Shown piece by piece: positions 33,065 to 45,706 of a stretch of 64,000 nucleotides of DNA (its first letter is position 1; every line of letters begins with the position of its first letter). Source of the stretch: Silene latifolia (taxonomy: Eukaryota > Streptophyta > Magnoliopsida > Caryophyllales > Caryophyllaceae); contig NC_133531.1 of assembly GCF_048544455.1 (NCBI RefSeq), positions 65,820,099 through 65,884,098 on the forward strand, written 5' to 3'. Both the position numbers and the translations under genes were made by a program. The notes below the pieces were generated by a model. It saw only the letters and a list, made by a program, of their open reading frames with translations. It was not told the origin of the DNA and did no database searches.

Positions 33065-34361
33065 TGATACCGTCGTTTTGTATCAAAATTAAATTTATAA
33101 ATCCGAACTAAAACTATAGACAGTGATAGTAAGGGTCGAACCACAGAGAGACAAGATCAATTCTATTTGCTAATTTTTAATCTATTGAAGTAACAATTTA
33201 AATGGGGGTTTTGAATTGGTTTGATTTTAAAGACTAATTGACAAAATAAAGAGTTTCTCAAATAAAATAAAGAGAGATCGGGAACCGGTTCACCATGGCT
33301 AAGGTCAGTCAAAAGAGATAGCGAGAGGTCTTGTAACGGTCTCAGGGAGTAAGAGCAAGCCTTTCGATCAATGCTCAAATTTAACCTTACGGTCTTCCAA
33401 TTCCCTAGAATTTCTCAAGCTTTCGCTCAAAGGAAATTCCAAAACTAATGAAAATCTAACCTACTAATCTTTCAATCTAGCAAGATGGGTTTATCAAAAG
33501 GAAACAAGATCGATACTGAAAAAATCATACTAATAAATCGACCTAATTTATGCCATGGCTCACCTCGTTCCCAATCAAGATAATTAGCTATGCATGATTA
33601 AAACTATAACAATTGCAAATTTAAAGACATACAATGAAATTGTCATGATTGAAATTGAATTTAAGACAAAGGATTAAAACTGAATTGCTTGAATAAGAAC
33701 TAATAGCAACAAGAATTGAATTGACAAGAAATAAAAGAAGAAGGAAATTGCATTAAAGAGCTTACTAAAGAATTGATGAACAAAGTAAAATGAAATTGGA
33801 ATCCGTCGTCTCACTTTCTTGTCTCCAAACTAGATCTAAACTTGAGTTCTTGAATAATGAAAAGCATGACCTCAATTATTGCTGCGTAACTACTGATAAA
33901 CGTCCCTCCAAAAGTTAATTACAATTGGGCTTTTAAAAGTCTAAAACATAAAATCAATCTCAGCCTCGCGCCCTGGTCGATCGACTAAGAGGTATGGTCG
34001 ATCGACCAGCCAGTGCAGTACAGTAGCTTCTGCTGAACTTCCACGATCGATCGACTGGAGGTGTTGGTCGATCGACCAACTACACTGTGGAGAAACATCC
34101 TCTTCTCTTCAAAACAGTCTCTTCACTCCATGCACGCATCCCGAGGTGAACGAATCCGAACTCCCATCTTCCAAGTTTCCATAAAGTCGCTTCCGGAGGA
34201 CGATTTAAGCTTGGTTTAGCTCACTTCCACTCATTCCTACAATAAATCATAGAAATTGCAAAGTAAACCGTTTCGGGAGAAATAGTAGCTTTAAACTAAC
34301 AAATATGCATGGAAATACGTGCCAAAACTGCGAATAAAGTGTATAGAATATGCACGTATCA
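33065..34361 (-). repeat. 3' LTR of element B (1297 bp)
   Basis: TGATACCGTCG to GCACGTATCA on the + strand. Palindrome cluster at 33975-34077; a weak TATA-like TTTTAAAAG near 33931. Confidence 0.95.
33975..34077. promoter_or_regulatory. GGTCGATCGACC cluster in 3' LTR of B
   Basis: Four copies (33975, 33996, about 34043 and 34066), arranged as two pairs. The same cluster is at 53727-53830 in the other LTR. Confidence 0.65.
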
Positions 34362-34380
34362 AATCTCCCCAAACCAAACA

Positions 34381-34398
34381 TTGCTTGTCCCCAAGCAA
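34381..34398 (-). other. Pre-PPT hairpin, element B
   Basis: TTGCTTGTCCCCAAGCAA on the + strand, the same stem as in A, E and G. Confidence 0.8.
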
Positions 34399-35432
34399 GC
34401 ACTAAATGCAACTAAAAGGACCTAATGGAAATGAGTGTATCTCAGAGCTAGCTACAAGTCAATGCTAAACCGTTTAATGCACATAATCAACTACTGCAAA
34501 GCTCAAAGCAAGTGAACAAATTTATGCATATTATGGAATTAAATCGGGCGTTCGGCCTTGCAAGACTCATAAATTTGGACTCTCCCGGGTCACTCTTCTC
34601 TCAGCAAGGCAAATGGTAAGAATATATGTAGAAGAGAGGGAAGAAAATACAGACTCTCACCTAGACTGCGACCAACAAAACATGTATGCTTTACTAGTAT
34701 GAATAATTATTCTAGCTACCGTACACACGCATAACCACCGTCAAGGACTATTACTTGCCGAACTATTGCAAGATTTGGATATGTGAGGGTAAGTGGGAAA
34801 GAAAGGGCAAAACAAGTATGGAAATGTGAGGGTAAGAAGCCAAGCTAGTACCTAACAAACCATCAGAAACCATATCCCGTTCCTCCAACTCGAAATATAA
34901 ACCATTGCCTCTAAATGTCTAGGCAACACACTATCCCAAAACAGACACCTCCAATCCATAAAATAAGCACATGAGGTGTATTCTCGACTCAGCCGAATTA
35001 TTATTTTTTCTAAATTCCTTATTTTTTTTTTCTTTCTTTCTTTTTTTTTTCATTTTTCTGAGATTCTTTTTTTTTTTTCTTTTCCTCTCCTAACTTCCTC
35101 TTTTTCAGGCTCACACGTTAGCAACTCATGCACTACTCATAAATACTCACTCCAACAGTACAGAAACGAACCAAAACTGCTATAATTCGACAAATTCCTC
35201 TACTACTTCCTAGCTCGGCACAATGGTAGGCTAAGTATAGGATGTAGTTAAGGGCAACTGGCAGATATGGCTTATAGTGGAGTTAATGGGGCAAAATGAG
35301 AAAGGGGGAGATGCAATAGTTCTCAAAACACGTAATACCGACCACAAACCGATGCGTATAGGCAATAAGCAATCAAAACTCATACACGTGCAAAACATGA
35401 AATGACGGGAGTACTACTCTCAATCCTAAATT

Positions 35433-35456
35433 AACCGGTCATGAATGTCACCAGTT
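35433..35456 (-). other. Conserved stem-loop in 3' UTR of B
   Basis: AACCGGT / ACCAGTT stem with a 10-nt loop; counterpart of 3795-3820 in A. Confidence 0.5.
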
Positions 35457-35983
35457 ATAGGCTCTATATCTCAGAAAGTATTAGTAGTTTGCCAAAAATA
35501 AATGAGTCAAGTCTAATAACCCGAAGTAAATTCCACAACAAAATTTGAGAAATCACTTTTAATTCTCGCTAAGCAATTGTGAAAAGGCAAGGAATGGCAT
35601 ATATTTGACTAATAGTGCAATGTCATCATTAATAAACTCCAATCCGACTCGACTATATGCAAAAGTAAATGTGATATTTTTGATTTTTATGAATTTGTCG
35701 TTTTTTTTTTGAATTAAAACAAATGCAAGATAAAATGCAATAAATGTGTGACTGAAATTCAATAAAAAAAAAATGCAGATGCAAAAGACATATGCAAATA
35801 CCCTCCCCAAACCAAAACGCACAATGCCCCCATTGTGCTTAGCAGCAAATCACCAGCATTCATAACAAAATGGGGAAGAATAAAAGCAACAACAAAATAA
35901 ACGGGAAACTAATAAAGAGGGATCGGAAACTCACAAAATTAGACCTCCCCAAACCAGCCAAAAACAGGCGAGGTCACAAGCAT

Positions 35984-37431
35984 CTAATCTCCGCCGTCAT
36001 ACTCGGAACCACTATCCTTGTCTGACCCCGAGTCGCTCTCCTCTTCCGCCTCAGCAGCAGCGGCAGTAGTAGTAGTGGGAGCAGATCTCGTGGCAGGCTG
36101 AGGGTAACCGCCCACCGGAGGAACAAAGAAGGAAGGGTGAGTCCATGCACCTCGTGGGAGCATCCCCGTCCGAGCGTACTCCTCGTAAACGGGTACAGGG
36201 CAAGAGCCGTGTCTAATTTGTGCTGATGAAAGCTCCTGCACAAGTCACCCAACACACGTGACATCGCCCTTTGGTCCATAACCGCAGGGATAACCATAGG
36301 TGTAGGGGGACGGAAAGTGGTCGGGTAACCCATGGGAGCAGGAGTGGATGAGGAGGTGCCTGTGAAGAGGAGGTACGAGCCCGCCTCCAGGTGCTAGCAG
36401 TAGCGGTGCCCGCCCCAATAGGGAGCCTGTAGCTAGGCAAGGGCGGGCGAGCTGCCCCCAAAACAGTGGTAAGGGGCAGGATAGGAGGGAGGCCAAGGAC
36501 AGGGATACGGTCGCAGATGAAAGAGTCAATCTTCCACCGACTCCGACTATCAACCCACTTCATAGACCTCGCGTATGCAAGATCCATGAAGCGTAGGTTA
36601 GGGTCATTAGGGGCCTCCTCTCGAGAGAAAAGAAAAACTAGACGGTTGGCGATACGCGTCACCAACCCACCACAAGCAATAGTGGCCAAAGTGCCCTCAC
36701 TTATACTATGAAAGTGAGAGGCAGTCAAATACGTGATGTTATAAATACGGGCTACCCGACTTTCAATGTTCAGATAGCCCGCCAAGATAGATAATTCAAT
36801 GGCATACACATTATTTGACTCCTTGCGGCCGAAAATGGTATTACCCATCAGCCGTAAAAAAATAGCGAAAAGGGGGTAAGTGAACGGAAGTGCCCGTCCT
36901 CTTAGGGCCGTTCCAGTCATAGATACACGACCACATCACCCGTTGCACATCAGAAGTTTCGGAGGTGTTACCCCCGAAATAAAGACCGAAATAACCAGCA
37001 AATTCGGCCAATGTAAAAGAGTATGTGACATTGAATAGCCGAAAAGAAATGTAAGAGCTACTCTCGTTGGCTTCAAAGGAAGCCTGGTCAAAAACAAAAG
37101 ACGAGAAAAACTCGAGGGTGAAAGTGTAGTAAGTGAACTCAGCCATGTCCACAAGACCCGACATTCCTGTCCCATTTAGCAGAGACACAACAGACTCAAA
37201 ACAGCCTAATTTCTCTAAAGTTGGCCTGTGAAGAAAACGAGTGGCCTGAACTTTCATTTTTGCGACAAAGAGAGCGAATTTAGCTCGCTGAGTAGAGGTG
37301 GAGAAAGTAACCTGCGGATAGTCAGGTAAACTATCCGTAGTATCCTCGATCATCAATGGCGGACCCCGCGGTCGTTTGGCAGCTCCCTGACTGGACTGAC
37401 CTTCGAACATCGGCTGCTTTCCTTTCGTCAT
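35984..37431 (-). pseudogene. ATHILA-type ORF (env position) of B, frameshifted
   Basis: From ATG 37431 (MTKGKQPMFE) the frame is open to 36841, then shifts near 36.9 kb (continuing MTGTALRGRALPF..., 36920 to about 36400) and again once or twice to end at SGSEYDGGD near 35984. The N-terminus is basic, the middle carries the conserved ATHILA block (LPDYPQVTFST, GMSGLVDMAEFTY, FTLEFFSSF), and the C-terminus is Pro-rich then acidic. It sits after integrase, where retroviral env would be. Function unknown; no clear transmembrane segment. A GGTCGATCGACC cluster lies 500-610 bp upstream of the start. Confidence 0.75.
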
Positions 37432-38338
37432 TGTTGTTTCTTACAAACAACAAATTAGCAACAAGCTTCCCATAACAATGACAATTTATGAAAACCCGAA
37501 ACAAAATCAGAAATTGAAAACGGATTTAGGGTTTCGAAAATTTGGGGGAAACGGCATTAAGCATCTCCTAGTTGCTAAGATGGCTTGAAAATTGAGGGAA
37601 TAGGATAGCAAAGGCAATTAAAGCATAAATTCGACAAGAAATCAACCCCAAATCGATTTTTTCGACATAATGTAACAATGCTCGAAATTTGGGCATAGAA
37701 GTGCAGCGAGAATCGAATTTAAAGGATTAGAAGAGGATTAGGAACATACCTTTGTTGAGAACTCGGGAATTTGAGCAAGAAAAATCGAGATTAAGGGGTA
37801 GATTAGCAGGAAATCGCGAAAAGGGGAAAAGACAAGGGTTTTCTCTGATTTTTTTTGATTGAATGATTATGAATGAATGAATGAGAAAAGAAGTAAAACT
37901 TCCCTTATTAAGTTGCATTCTGATTTCGCGCAGTGGTCGATCGACCACCTGACCCAGTCGATCGACCAATCTTCCCTTAAAACAGCTTCTGCCCGTTTTC
38001 TCGTCAGTCGATCGACTGATGAACATGGTCGATCGACTGCTTGTGCTGGCAATAAATCTCAAATACATCAAAAATTTATTTTTCCACTTCAATTTCCCGT
38101 CTCTCTCTCATGAACATTCAGTAAACCACCCTAGCACTCTGCATAAAATAAATTCCTGCAAAATTCTCACAGGCGTACGTCTGCCAAACCAAGAAATTGC
38201 TGATTAAAAAGAAATAACTAAAGCTCCTAATGCATTTTAATTGAAATAAAACTGTAAAGTTCCTAATTACAAAAGATTACAAGTCGGGTTGCCTCCCGGT
38301 TAGCGCTTGTTTAAGAGGTCCCGCACGACCTTTTTACC
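37432..38338 (-). other. Noncoding region between integrase and the ATHILA ORF of B
   Basis: No gene. It holds the palindrome cluster 37934-38041, a TATA-like TTAATAAGG on the - strand near 37905, and a pyrimidine/AT-rich leader; this could be an internal promoter with a 5' untranslated region. Confidence 0.55.
37934..38041. promoter_or_regulatory. GGTCGATCGACC cluster upstream of the ATHILA ORF (B)
   Basis: Four copies (37935, 37956, about 38006, about 38027), paired as in the LTR and also next to a CGCGC word (TTTCGCGCAG), as in the LTR (CTCGCGCCC). Confidence 0.6.
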
Positions 38339-39046
38339 TCAGTTTGCAGCTTCTAAAATTGGGTCAAAGTACAATACTTCGACCTGCCCAACGAAATCGT
38401 CTGCACCGTGATAATGTTTCACATATTGGCCATTAACTTTGAACCTTTCTCCAGCAGAGGTCTCCAATTGAACTGATCCGAATTTTGTAACTGCTGTGCC
38501 CGTATAGAGGCCAGTCCACATGGATTTCAGCTTACCAGGAAATAAACGGATACGAGCATTAAAAAGAAGTACCTTATCGCCAATATGGAACTCGCGCTTG
38601 ATGATTCTCTTATCGTGTCAGCGCTTCATTTTCTCTTTGTAGATCCTAGCATTATCATAGGCCAGAAGCCTAAATTCCTCCAGCTCATTCAGCTGTGTCA
38701 TGCGTTTCTCACGAGAGAGGCTAGGATCCAAATTCAAATCACATATAGCCCACCAAGACTTACGCTCCAACTCAACAGGTAAATGACATGTCTTACCATA
38801 AATCAATCGGTATGGTGACATCCCAATTGACATTTTAAACGCGGTCATATAAGCCCATAAGACATCATCTAACTTAAGACTCCAATCTTTCCGTGATTTA
38901 GAAACAACTTTAGCTAAAACTTCTTTCAATTCTCTGTTAGAAATCTCAACCTGACCACTAGTTTGGGGGTGATACCCCAAACCTCTACGATGTTGGACAC
39001 CGAATTTAGTCAATAAAGCACTAAGTTGTTTCTCTTTAAAATGCAT
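38339..39046 (-). pseudogene. Integrase, C-terminal half, of B
   Basis: The frame from 39046 covers the last part of the catalytic core: [20 protein letters not shown] holds the final Glu, followed by [14 protein letters not shown] and the [18 protein letters not shown] block. After a break near 38.6 kb, a second frame (38521-38339) reads the C-terminal DNA-binding part (MWTGLYTGTAVTKFGS...RFKVNGQYVKHY). The upstream core with the two Asp residues is frameshifted (39060-39400). The enzyme would insert element cDNA into the host genome; this copy is inactive. Confidence 0.78.
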
Positions 39047-40132
39047 TCCACCGTCGCTAATGACAACCCTAGGGACACCAAAACGAGGGAAAATTAAACA
39101 GTTTAATCACGGCTTTTGCATCGCAATGGGGAGTAGCGATAACTTCTACCCATTTGGACACATAATCTACAGCTACGAGGATATATTATTACCTTGACTG
39201 CTCGGAAAAGGTCCTTGATAATCAATGCCCCAGACATCAAAAATCTCAACCTCTAGAATGCCTACCTGTGGCATCTCATGTCTCCTTGAAATATTCCCCG
39301 ATCTTTGACAAGCATCGCACTCAACAACAAAATTGCGACTATCTGCATGCAAAGTTGGCCAATAGAAACCAGATTGAGTACCTTAGCCTTAGTCCGGGAT
39401 GGACCATGGTGACCACCATAGGCAGAAGAGTGGCAAGCTTCTAGGATATCCTTCACCTCCCATTGAGGCACACATCTCCGGATAAGACCGTCTGCGCATT
39501 CCTTGAAAACATAAGGATCATCCCAAAAGTATTGTCTAGCATCATAAGCGAACCGCTTCTTCTGCTGCCATGAAAGCTCGGGTGGTATCTTACCTGTCAC
39601 AGTAAAATTAGCATAATCAGAAAACCACGGAGGTGGATAAGACCCCGAATTAGTAATAGCTAACAAACTCTCATCAGGAAAAGAATCATTAATGGGTAAC
39701 GAATCCTCCCTTTCTGTCAGCTGCAGACGAGATAAATGGTCAGCCACCACATTCTCTGCACCTTTCTTATCTCTGATCTCCAAATCAAACTCCTGCAAAA
39801 GGAGTATCCACCTCAAAAGCCTCGGCTTCGCATCCTTCTTAAGAAAGAGAGTCTTCAGCGCTGCATGGTCAGTATAAACAACAACCTTAGAACCTAACAA
39901 ATAAGACCGAAATTTATCTAAGGCAAAAACTACAGCTAGAAACTCCTTCTCATTGGTATAATAATTGACTTGAGCCTCATCCAGAGTTCGGCTCAAATAA
40001 TATATGGCATTCAAAGCTTTATTCTTCCGCTGTCCCAAAACTGCACCAATCGCACAATCGCTGGCATCACACATAATCTCAAATGGGAGGTCCCAATCAG
40101 GCGGCTGAATGATTGGTGCAGAAACTAGAGCC
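39047..40132 (-). pseudogene. RNase H and integrase N-terminus of B
   Basis: Reading left from the copia insertion at 40132: [58 protein letters not shown] and [10 protein letters not shown], the gypsy RNase H with its DASD start, then HHCC zinc-finger residues split between two frames near 39360-39390 ([13 protein letters not shown] in the other frame). The frame upstream of 40132 joins in sense with the RT part at 49170, so the copia insertion split one gene. Confidence 0.82.
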
Positions 40133-41390
40133 TGAATGAAATGTAGATCTTTATACATACTAACATACTCATATATGTCTTAATTAATTTGTCATAAAAT
40201 TAAAGGTGGAACTTATGCATGCAAACTAATAAAAGAAATGAGAAAGAAACATTATTCTTACAATGGGTATTTCGGTTTAATGGGCACAAAAGAAATCTCC
40301 TTTTCTTTTGTTCTTGAGCTTTCCTTTAATGGAAGAAATAAGATCCAATTATAGGATCTCTCCTTAGGAATAATACCCAAAGCTAACTCTTAATCTAATT
40401 AATATTATATGAGCTAGTATAATATTAATCTTGTGAAAAATTGAACCAAAAATTGTTTGGTTTTGGCTCCTAAAACCGGGTAGGAGAAGAGGTGAGGAAG
40501 AGTGTTATTTTTATCTCTCTAAAAATAATAATATGAAGTGAATGAATAATTATCATCTTACACCCATTCATATGGTGAATGATAAAATAAAATAAGCAAA
40601 AGAAACCTTGTTCTTTCCAAGGGAAAACCGGGTAGGGTGGAGGAGAATGGCCAATGCATGGTCTTTGTGCTCTTACACAAAAGACACTAGGTATGCATGC
40701 CTAAAATTAGAGTAATAATAATGAATTCCACTAATCTTAATTAACACAATACAATTTGTTACTCACACCCATATTTCGGTCCATTTGAAGATAAAATGGA
40801 ATCCATTTTATTTTTGTCAAATGTAAATATGTCACATGTCATATGTAACATAAATTTGTTATGTATTTTTAACATATTAAAAATCAACGTATTAATAAAA
40901 ATACGTCATATACAAAATCGATTTAGTAATTCATAATTACTTGTGCCAAAATATTTTACCAATTTATAAATCATATTTATAATAATTCATTCAAATCCAA
41001 TTGTTTCTTTAAACAATAATTTCATCCAAGTAATGATACAATTCGATTACTCAGACCGTATCTCATTTAATCACATTTCAATTTGATACGTAAATTTTAC
41101 TTCCAAAATCGTCCGTCAATTTTTCAAGTAATTTAATTAACTCGTAACATTATGCGATTAATTAAATGATCAATTAAGAGTGTTGCCCTATAGGTATGAC
41201 CTAGGGGGTCAACTGATCACCACCGTCACACGACAGTAATGTCAAACTCTAGTCAGCCAATCATTACCGATATATGTTGACCATTGATTGAAGAATAAAA
41301 TTACTTCCCAATTGTATTCTTTAAAATGAGATTTAATAATGATATTTAAATCATGTGATCGCACTATTGTTGAGGACACATTTCCCAACA
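40133..41390 (-). repeat. 3' LTR of the copia element (1258 bp)
   Basis: On the - strand starts TGTTGGGAAATGTGTCCTCA and ends CATTTCATTCA. The adjoining polypurine tract AAGTGGGAGAT lies at 41391-41401. Confidence 0.95.
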
Positions 41391-42152
41391 ATCTCCCACT
41401 TGTCCTCGACAAGTGTGCGTCACCAATTCTCTTGTCCTATTACTATCTCCCACTCAATGCAAGGTGTCTTTCAGGTCGTACTTGCAAGTGATCATATCGA
41501 GAGTGGTTTCCTCGATCTGGAGAATAACTGATTGACCGGACTTATCTATCATAGATACTTTCCGAGCGTGGCCACGCATTTCAAGTTTATTACTCCTCGA
41601 GTGGCCCTGAGATATTGTTATAACCCTGACTAGGGGTGGACAATTCCTATCGCACTCATTCCCTTCGACTAGCCACAGCCATCATAACCCAAAATATGCC
41701 CATTTGACCCCATTTACGATGGTCATAGTAACATAAATCAAAGTTAATCTGAAACTGTGCCATCTTAGGTGAATAGTCTTTAGTCAAAAGAACGACTCAT
41801 TTGAATACTATAGTATCTCTCGCCACGACCAGGCTATATAAATTTGCCAGAACTCTATAAGCGGTCATAAGGCCCGACAAAATGTTCCTAATGATGCCTA
41901 TGTGATCGACTAGTCATCTCACATGACTCTATGGCACTTGAACTTGCCATCAATCGCCTCACACTCTAGTCACTTCGAGACGTCACCTCATACAAGTGAC
42001 TATGGGCAAATACTATGTTAATCCGTGTTCACTTTAACGGGGTTCAATTGTCTCTACAACCCGTTTGGATGTAACAATGTATAAATTAAAGATAAAAGAC
42101 AAATGTGATTATGAACATGAACAAAAACAACACTTTTATTTCATTTCAAAAT
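41391..42152 (-). other. Polypurine tract and 3' region of copia
   Basis: Polypurine tract next to the LTR, then about 0.75 kb with no gene between LTR and the end of pol. Confidence 0.65.
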
Positions 42153-45100
42153 CTAACAAAAACTTGGTACACGTTTAAGTCCCATGGACGTAACATGTCC
42201 ATCATGCTTAGCCTGCGATAAAGGCTTGGTGAGCGGATCGGCTATGTTGTCATCCGTCCCAACCTTACAAATCGCAATTTCCTTTCTTTCAATGAAATCT
42301 CTTATTACATGATATTTTCTAAGTACATGTCTAGATCTATTATTAGACTTCGGCTCCTTAGCTTGGAAAATCGTCCCACTATTATCACAATAGACAGTAA
42401 TGGGATCATTGGCGGTAGGTACTACTTTTAGACCTTCCGTGAATTGCCTGATCCAAACAGCTTCCTTAGCGAGCCTTCTCGATCTTTGCGATGTACTCGA
42501 CCTCCGTTGTAGAATCCATGATTCTGACTTCCTTGAAGCTTCTCCACCTACGGCACCACCATTGAGCATAAACACGAAACCACTTGTGATTTCAAGTCAT
42601 CTCTATCTGTTTGAAAACTTGAGTCCGTGTATCCATTAACACGCAACTCAGCGTCTCCTCCAAACACAAGGATAGAATCCTTAGTTCTTCTCAAGTACTT
42701 AAGGATGTTCTTGACAGCAATCCAGTGACTCTCACCTGGATTTCCTTGGTATCTACTCGTCATGCTCAAGGCATACGAGACATCAGGACGTGTGCATATC
42801 ATGGCATACATGATTGATCCAACAGCGGAAGCATAAGGGATCAACTTCATGCGTTCAACATCATGGGGTTCGGAGGGACGTTGAGTCTTGCTCAATATCG
42901 TCCCGGTTACCATAGGTACCAAACCCCTTTTGGATTTGTCCATGCTGAACCGTCGAAGAATCTTATCGACATAAGACTCTTGACTTAGTGCCAATATCCT
43001 CTTGGATCTATCTCTATAGATCCGGATACCTAATATGCGTTGTGCCTCTCCTAAATCCTTCATTTGGAAGTGGTTACCTAACCACTTCTTAACAGAAGAC
43101 AACATTGGAATATCATTTCCAATGAGTAATATGTCATCGACATACAAGATTAGGAACACAACTTTGCTCCCACTGAATTTCATGTATAAACATGGTTCCT
43201 CAACACTTCGAGTGAAACCATTTTCCTTTATAACATGATTGAATCGATGATTCCAACTTCTAGATGCTTGCTTAAGACCATAAATGGATCTCTTAAGTTT
43301 GCACACTTTGTTAGGATTTTTAGAATCAACAAAACCTTCGGGTTGTATCATGTACACCTCCTCTTCTAAATGCCCATTTAGAAAAGCGGTTTTGACATCC
43401 ATTTGCCATATTTCATAGTCATGAAATGCGGCAATCGCTAACAAAATCCGTATGGATCTTAGCATGGCTACGGGGGCGAAAGTCTCATCATAATGGAGAC
43501 CTTGGACTTGGGTAAATCCTTTTGCCACTAGCCTAGCTTTGTAGACATCGTCATGTCCTTCTATGCCATTCTTGACTTTGAATATCCATTTGCATTGGAG
43601 GGGTCTTGCCCCTTTAGGCAAATCTACCAAGTCCCAAACTTGGTTTTCATGCATAGAATCCATTTCGGACTTCATGGCTTCTCGCCATAAGGAGGAATTT
43701 GGACTAGAGATTGCGGCCTTGTAGGTGGCGGGCTCGTCACTTTCCATAAGCAATACATCAAGTGTTCCATCTTCCTCGATAAGTCCCACATATCGATCGG
43801 GATGGCGAATTAGTCGGCCCGTCCTTCTTAGTGGAGGAGGTACAACCGTGTTAGACGACGAAGGAACATCTTCTTGCGTCTCTTCCTCGGTTTGTGACTC
43901 TTGAACTTCGTCAAGTTGAAAATTTCTCCCACTCTGTCTCTTAGAAATAAATTGACTTTCTAAGAAGACAGCCTCGCTAGACACAAACACTTTATTTTCT
44001 TGAGGTTTGTAGAAGTAGTATCCTCGACAATGCGAGGGGTAACCTACAAAGGTGCATTTTTCGGATCTTGGGGCAAGCTTATTGTCGGCTTTAGTCTTGA
44101 CGTAAGCATCACATCCCCAAATCCTCATATAGGATATATTGGGAACCTTTCCCGTCCACATCTCATATGGAGTCTTTTCGGTGGATTTATTGGGACTATT
44201 GTTCAAAGATCTAATTGCGGTTTGAATCGCAAATCCCCAAAACGAGTTCGGTAACTCGGTTTGACTCATCATGGATCGAACCATATCAAGTAGGGTTCGA
44301 TTCCTCCTTTCGGCAACACCATTGAGTTGTGGTGTTCCGGGTGGAGAAAGTTGTGATATAATACCACAACCTTTCAAGTGTGAATCAAATTCAAGGCTAA
44401 GGTATTCACCACCACGATCGGAACGTAGTGCTTTTACCTTTTTGTTCAATTGGTTCTCTACTTTGTTTTGAAATTCCTTGAATTTCTCAAACGCTTCACT
44501 CTTATGTTTCATTAAATAGACATGCCCATGTCTACTTAAGTCGTCGGTGAAGGTTATAAAGTAGTCATAATTACCACGAGCGGTGATACTCATTGGTCCA
44601 CACACATCGGTGTGTATGAGTCCCAATAGCTCACTAGCTCGTGTCCCTTTACCACTAAAAGGATTACGAGTCATTTTGCCAAGTAGGAAATATTTGCATG
44701 TACCAAATGATTGATAATCAAATGGTGTAATCACATTATTAGAAATTAATCTTTTGATGCGATTCTCGTTTATGTGACCTAATCGACAATGCCAAATGAA
44801 CGCTTCACTTGGGTCACTTGTTTTGAGTTTCTTTGATTGAATGTTATAAATATCATTAGTCGGATTTGAGGTCTCTAAAATGTAAATGCCATTAATGGAA
44901 GACGCTTGGCCAATAACCAAATCATTCTTAGAAATAGTACAACGATTGTTCTTAATGACAAAACAAAAACCGTCCATGTCTAGCATGGCGATTGAAATAA
45001 TGTTTTTGGAGAGTGTAGGCACATAAAAACAATTATGCAAATACAACTCAAATCCATTAGGCAAAGCTAAAACATAAGTTCCCTTGGATTCGGCCGCTAC

Positions 45101-45706
45101 CCGAGCTCCATTTCCAAGGCGTAGATCCACATCTCCCTTGCTAAGCCTCTCCACATCTTTTAAACCCCGTAAATGATTACAAAGGTGAGAACCACAACCG
45201 GTATCTAGTACCCATGTCGTAGTGGAAGTATAATTTATATCAATAACATAAATTTCTTTAGGAATTGTACCTTTTGGAGTAATGAGTCCTTCCCTTATAT
45301 TTCGCAAATACACGGGACAATTCCTAAGCCAATGTCCCATGCCATAGCAATAATGGCACTCAACATTAACTTGCTTGAAGTTTTTGATTTTCTTTCCTTT
45401 CTTCTTGAACCTCTTGCCCTTTGAAGCAAGAACTTGATTGCTAGAGCTCCCACTAGCTTTGGCATCTTTATCTTCCAGAGACAAAGACCCTATATATTGC
45501 ATGAGGTAGTCTTCCTGAGACGGACTCACACGAGGTCTAGTAGTAGTAGGTGGTTTAGAAGAAGTGATGAAGTTAAGGTTTCCATCCGAACCTATCCCGA
45601 AATGAAGTTCTCTAGTAGTATCGAAATCATTGTTGGAGCATATGTCGTCAAGAACATTGTGATATGACTCAATAGTTATCGGTGCGGTAGCATTTGTTGG
45701 ATTCAT
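42153..45706 (-). pseudogene. copia Gag-Pol polyprotein, RNase H frameshifted
   Basis: ATG 45706 opens 1052 codons. Order: a short gag remnant ending in a basic stretch and zinc knuckle CHYCYGMGHWLRNC (about residue 117); protease WVLDTGCGSH; integrase with HCRLGH zinc finger, whose last Cys is replaced (CKYF), and D-D-E residues in HTD, RSDRGGEY and NGVAERRN; reverse transcriptase with QMDVKTAFLNG and YVDDILLIG. The frame is lost near 42.58 kb at the RNase H start. RNase H pieces lie in three frames (DSTTEVEYIA in one, KEAVWIRQF...IADPLTKPL in another), so at least three small indels occurred. The normal N-terminal gag capsid part is missing. It cannot transpose by itself. Confidence 0.92.

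Larger units (their letters stand above)
34362..35983 (-). other. 3' untranslated region and polypurine tract of B
   Basis: From the LTR rightwards: polypurine tract in reverse (AAATCTCCCCAAACC), pre-PPT hairpin 34381-34398, a shared block near 34570-34620 (GGACTCTCCCGGGTCACTC), pyrimidine tract 35021-35105, stem-loop 35433-35456, and PPT-like words at 35801-35819 and 35943-35956. No gene. The order matches A. Confidence 0.8.
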
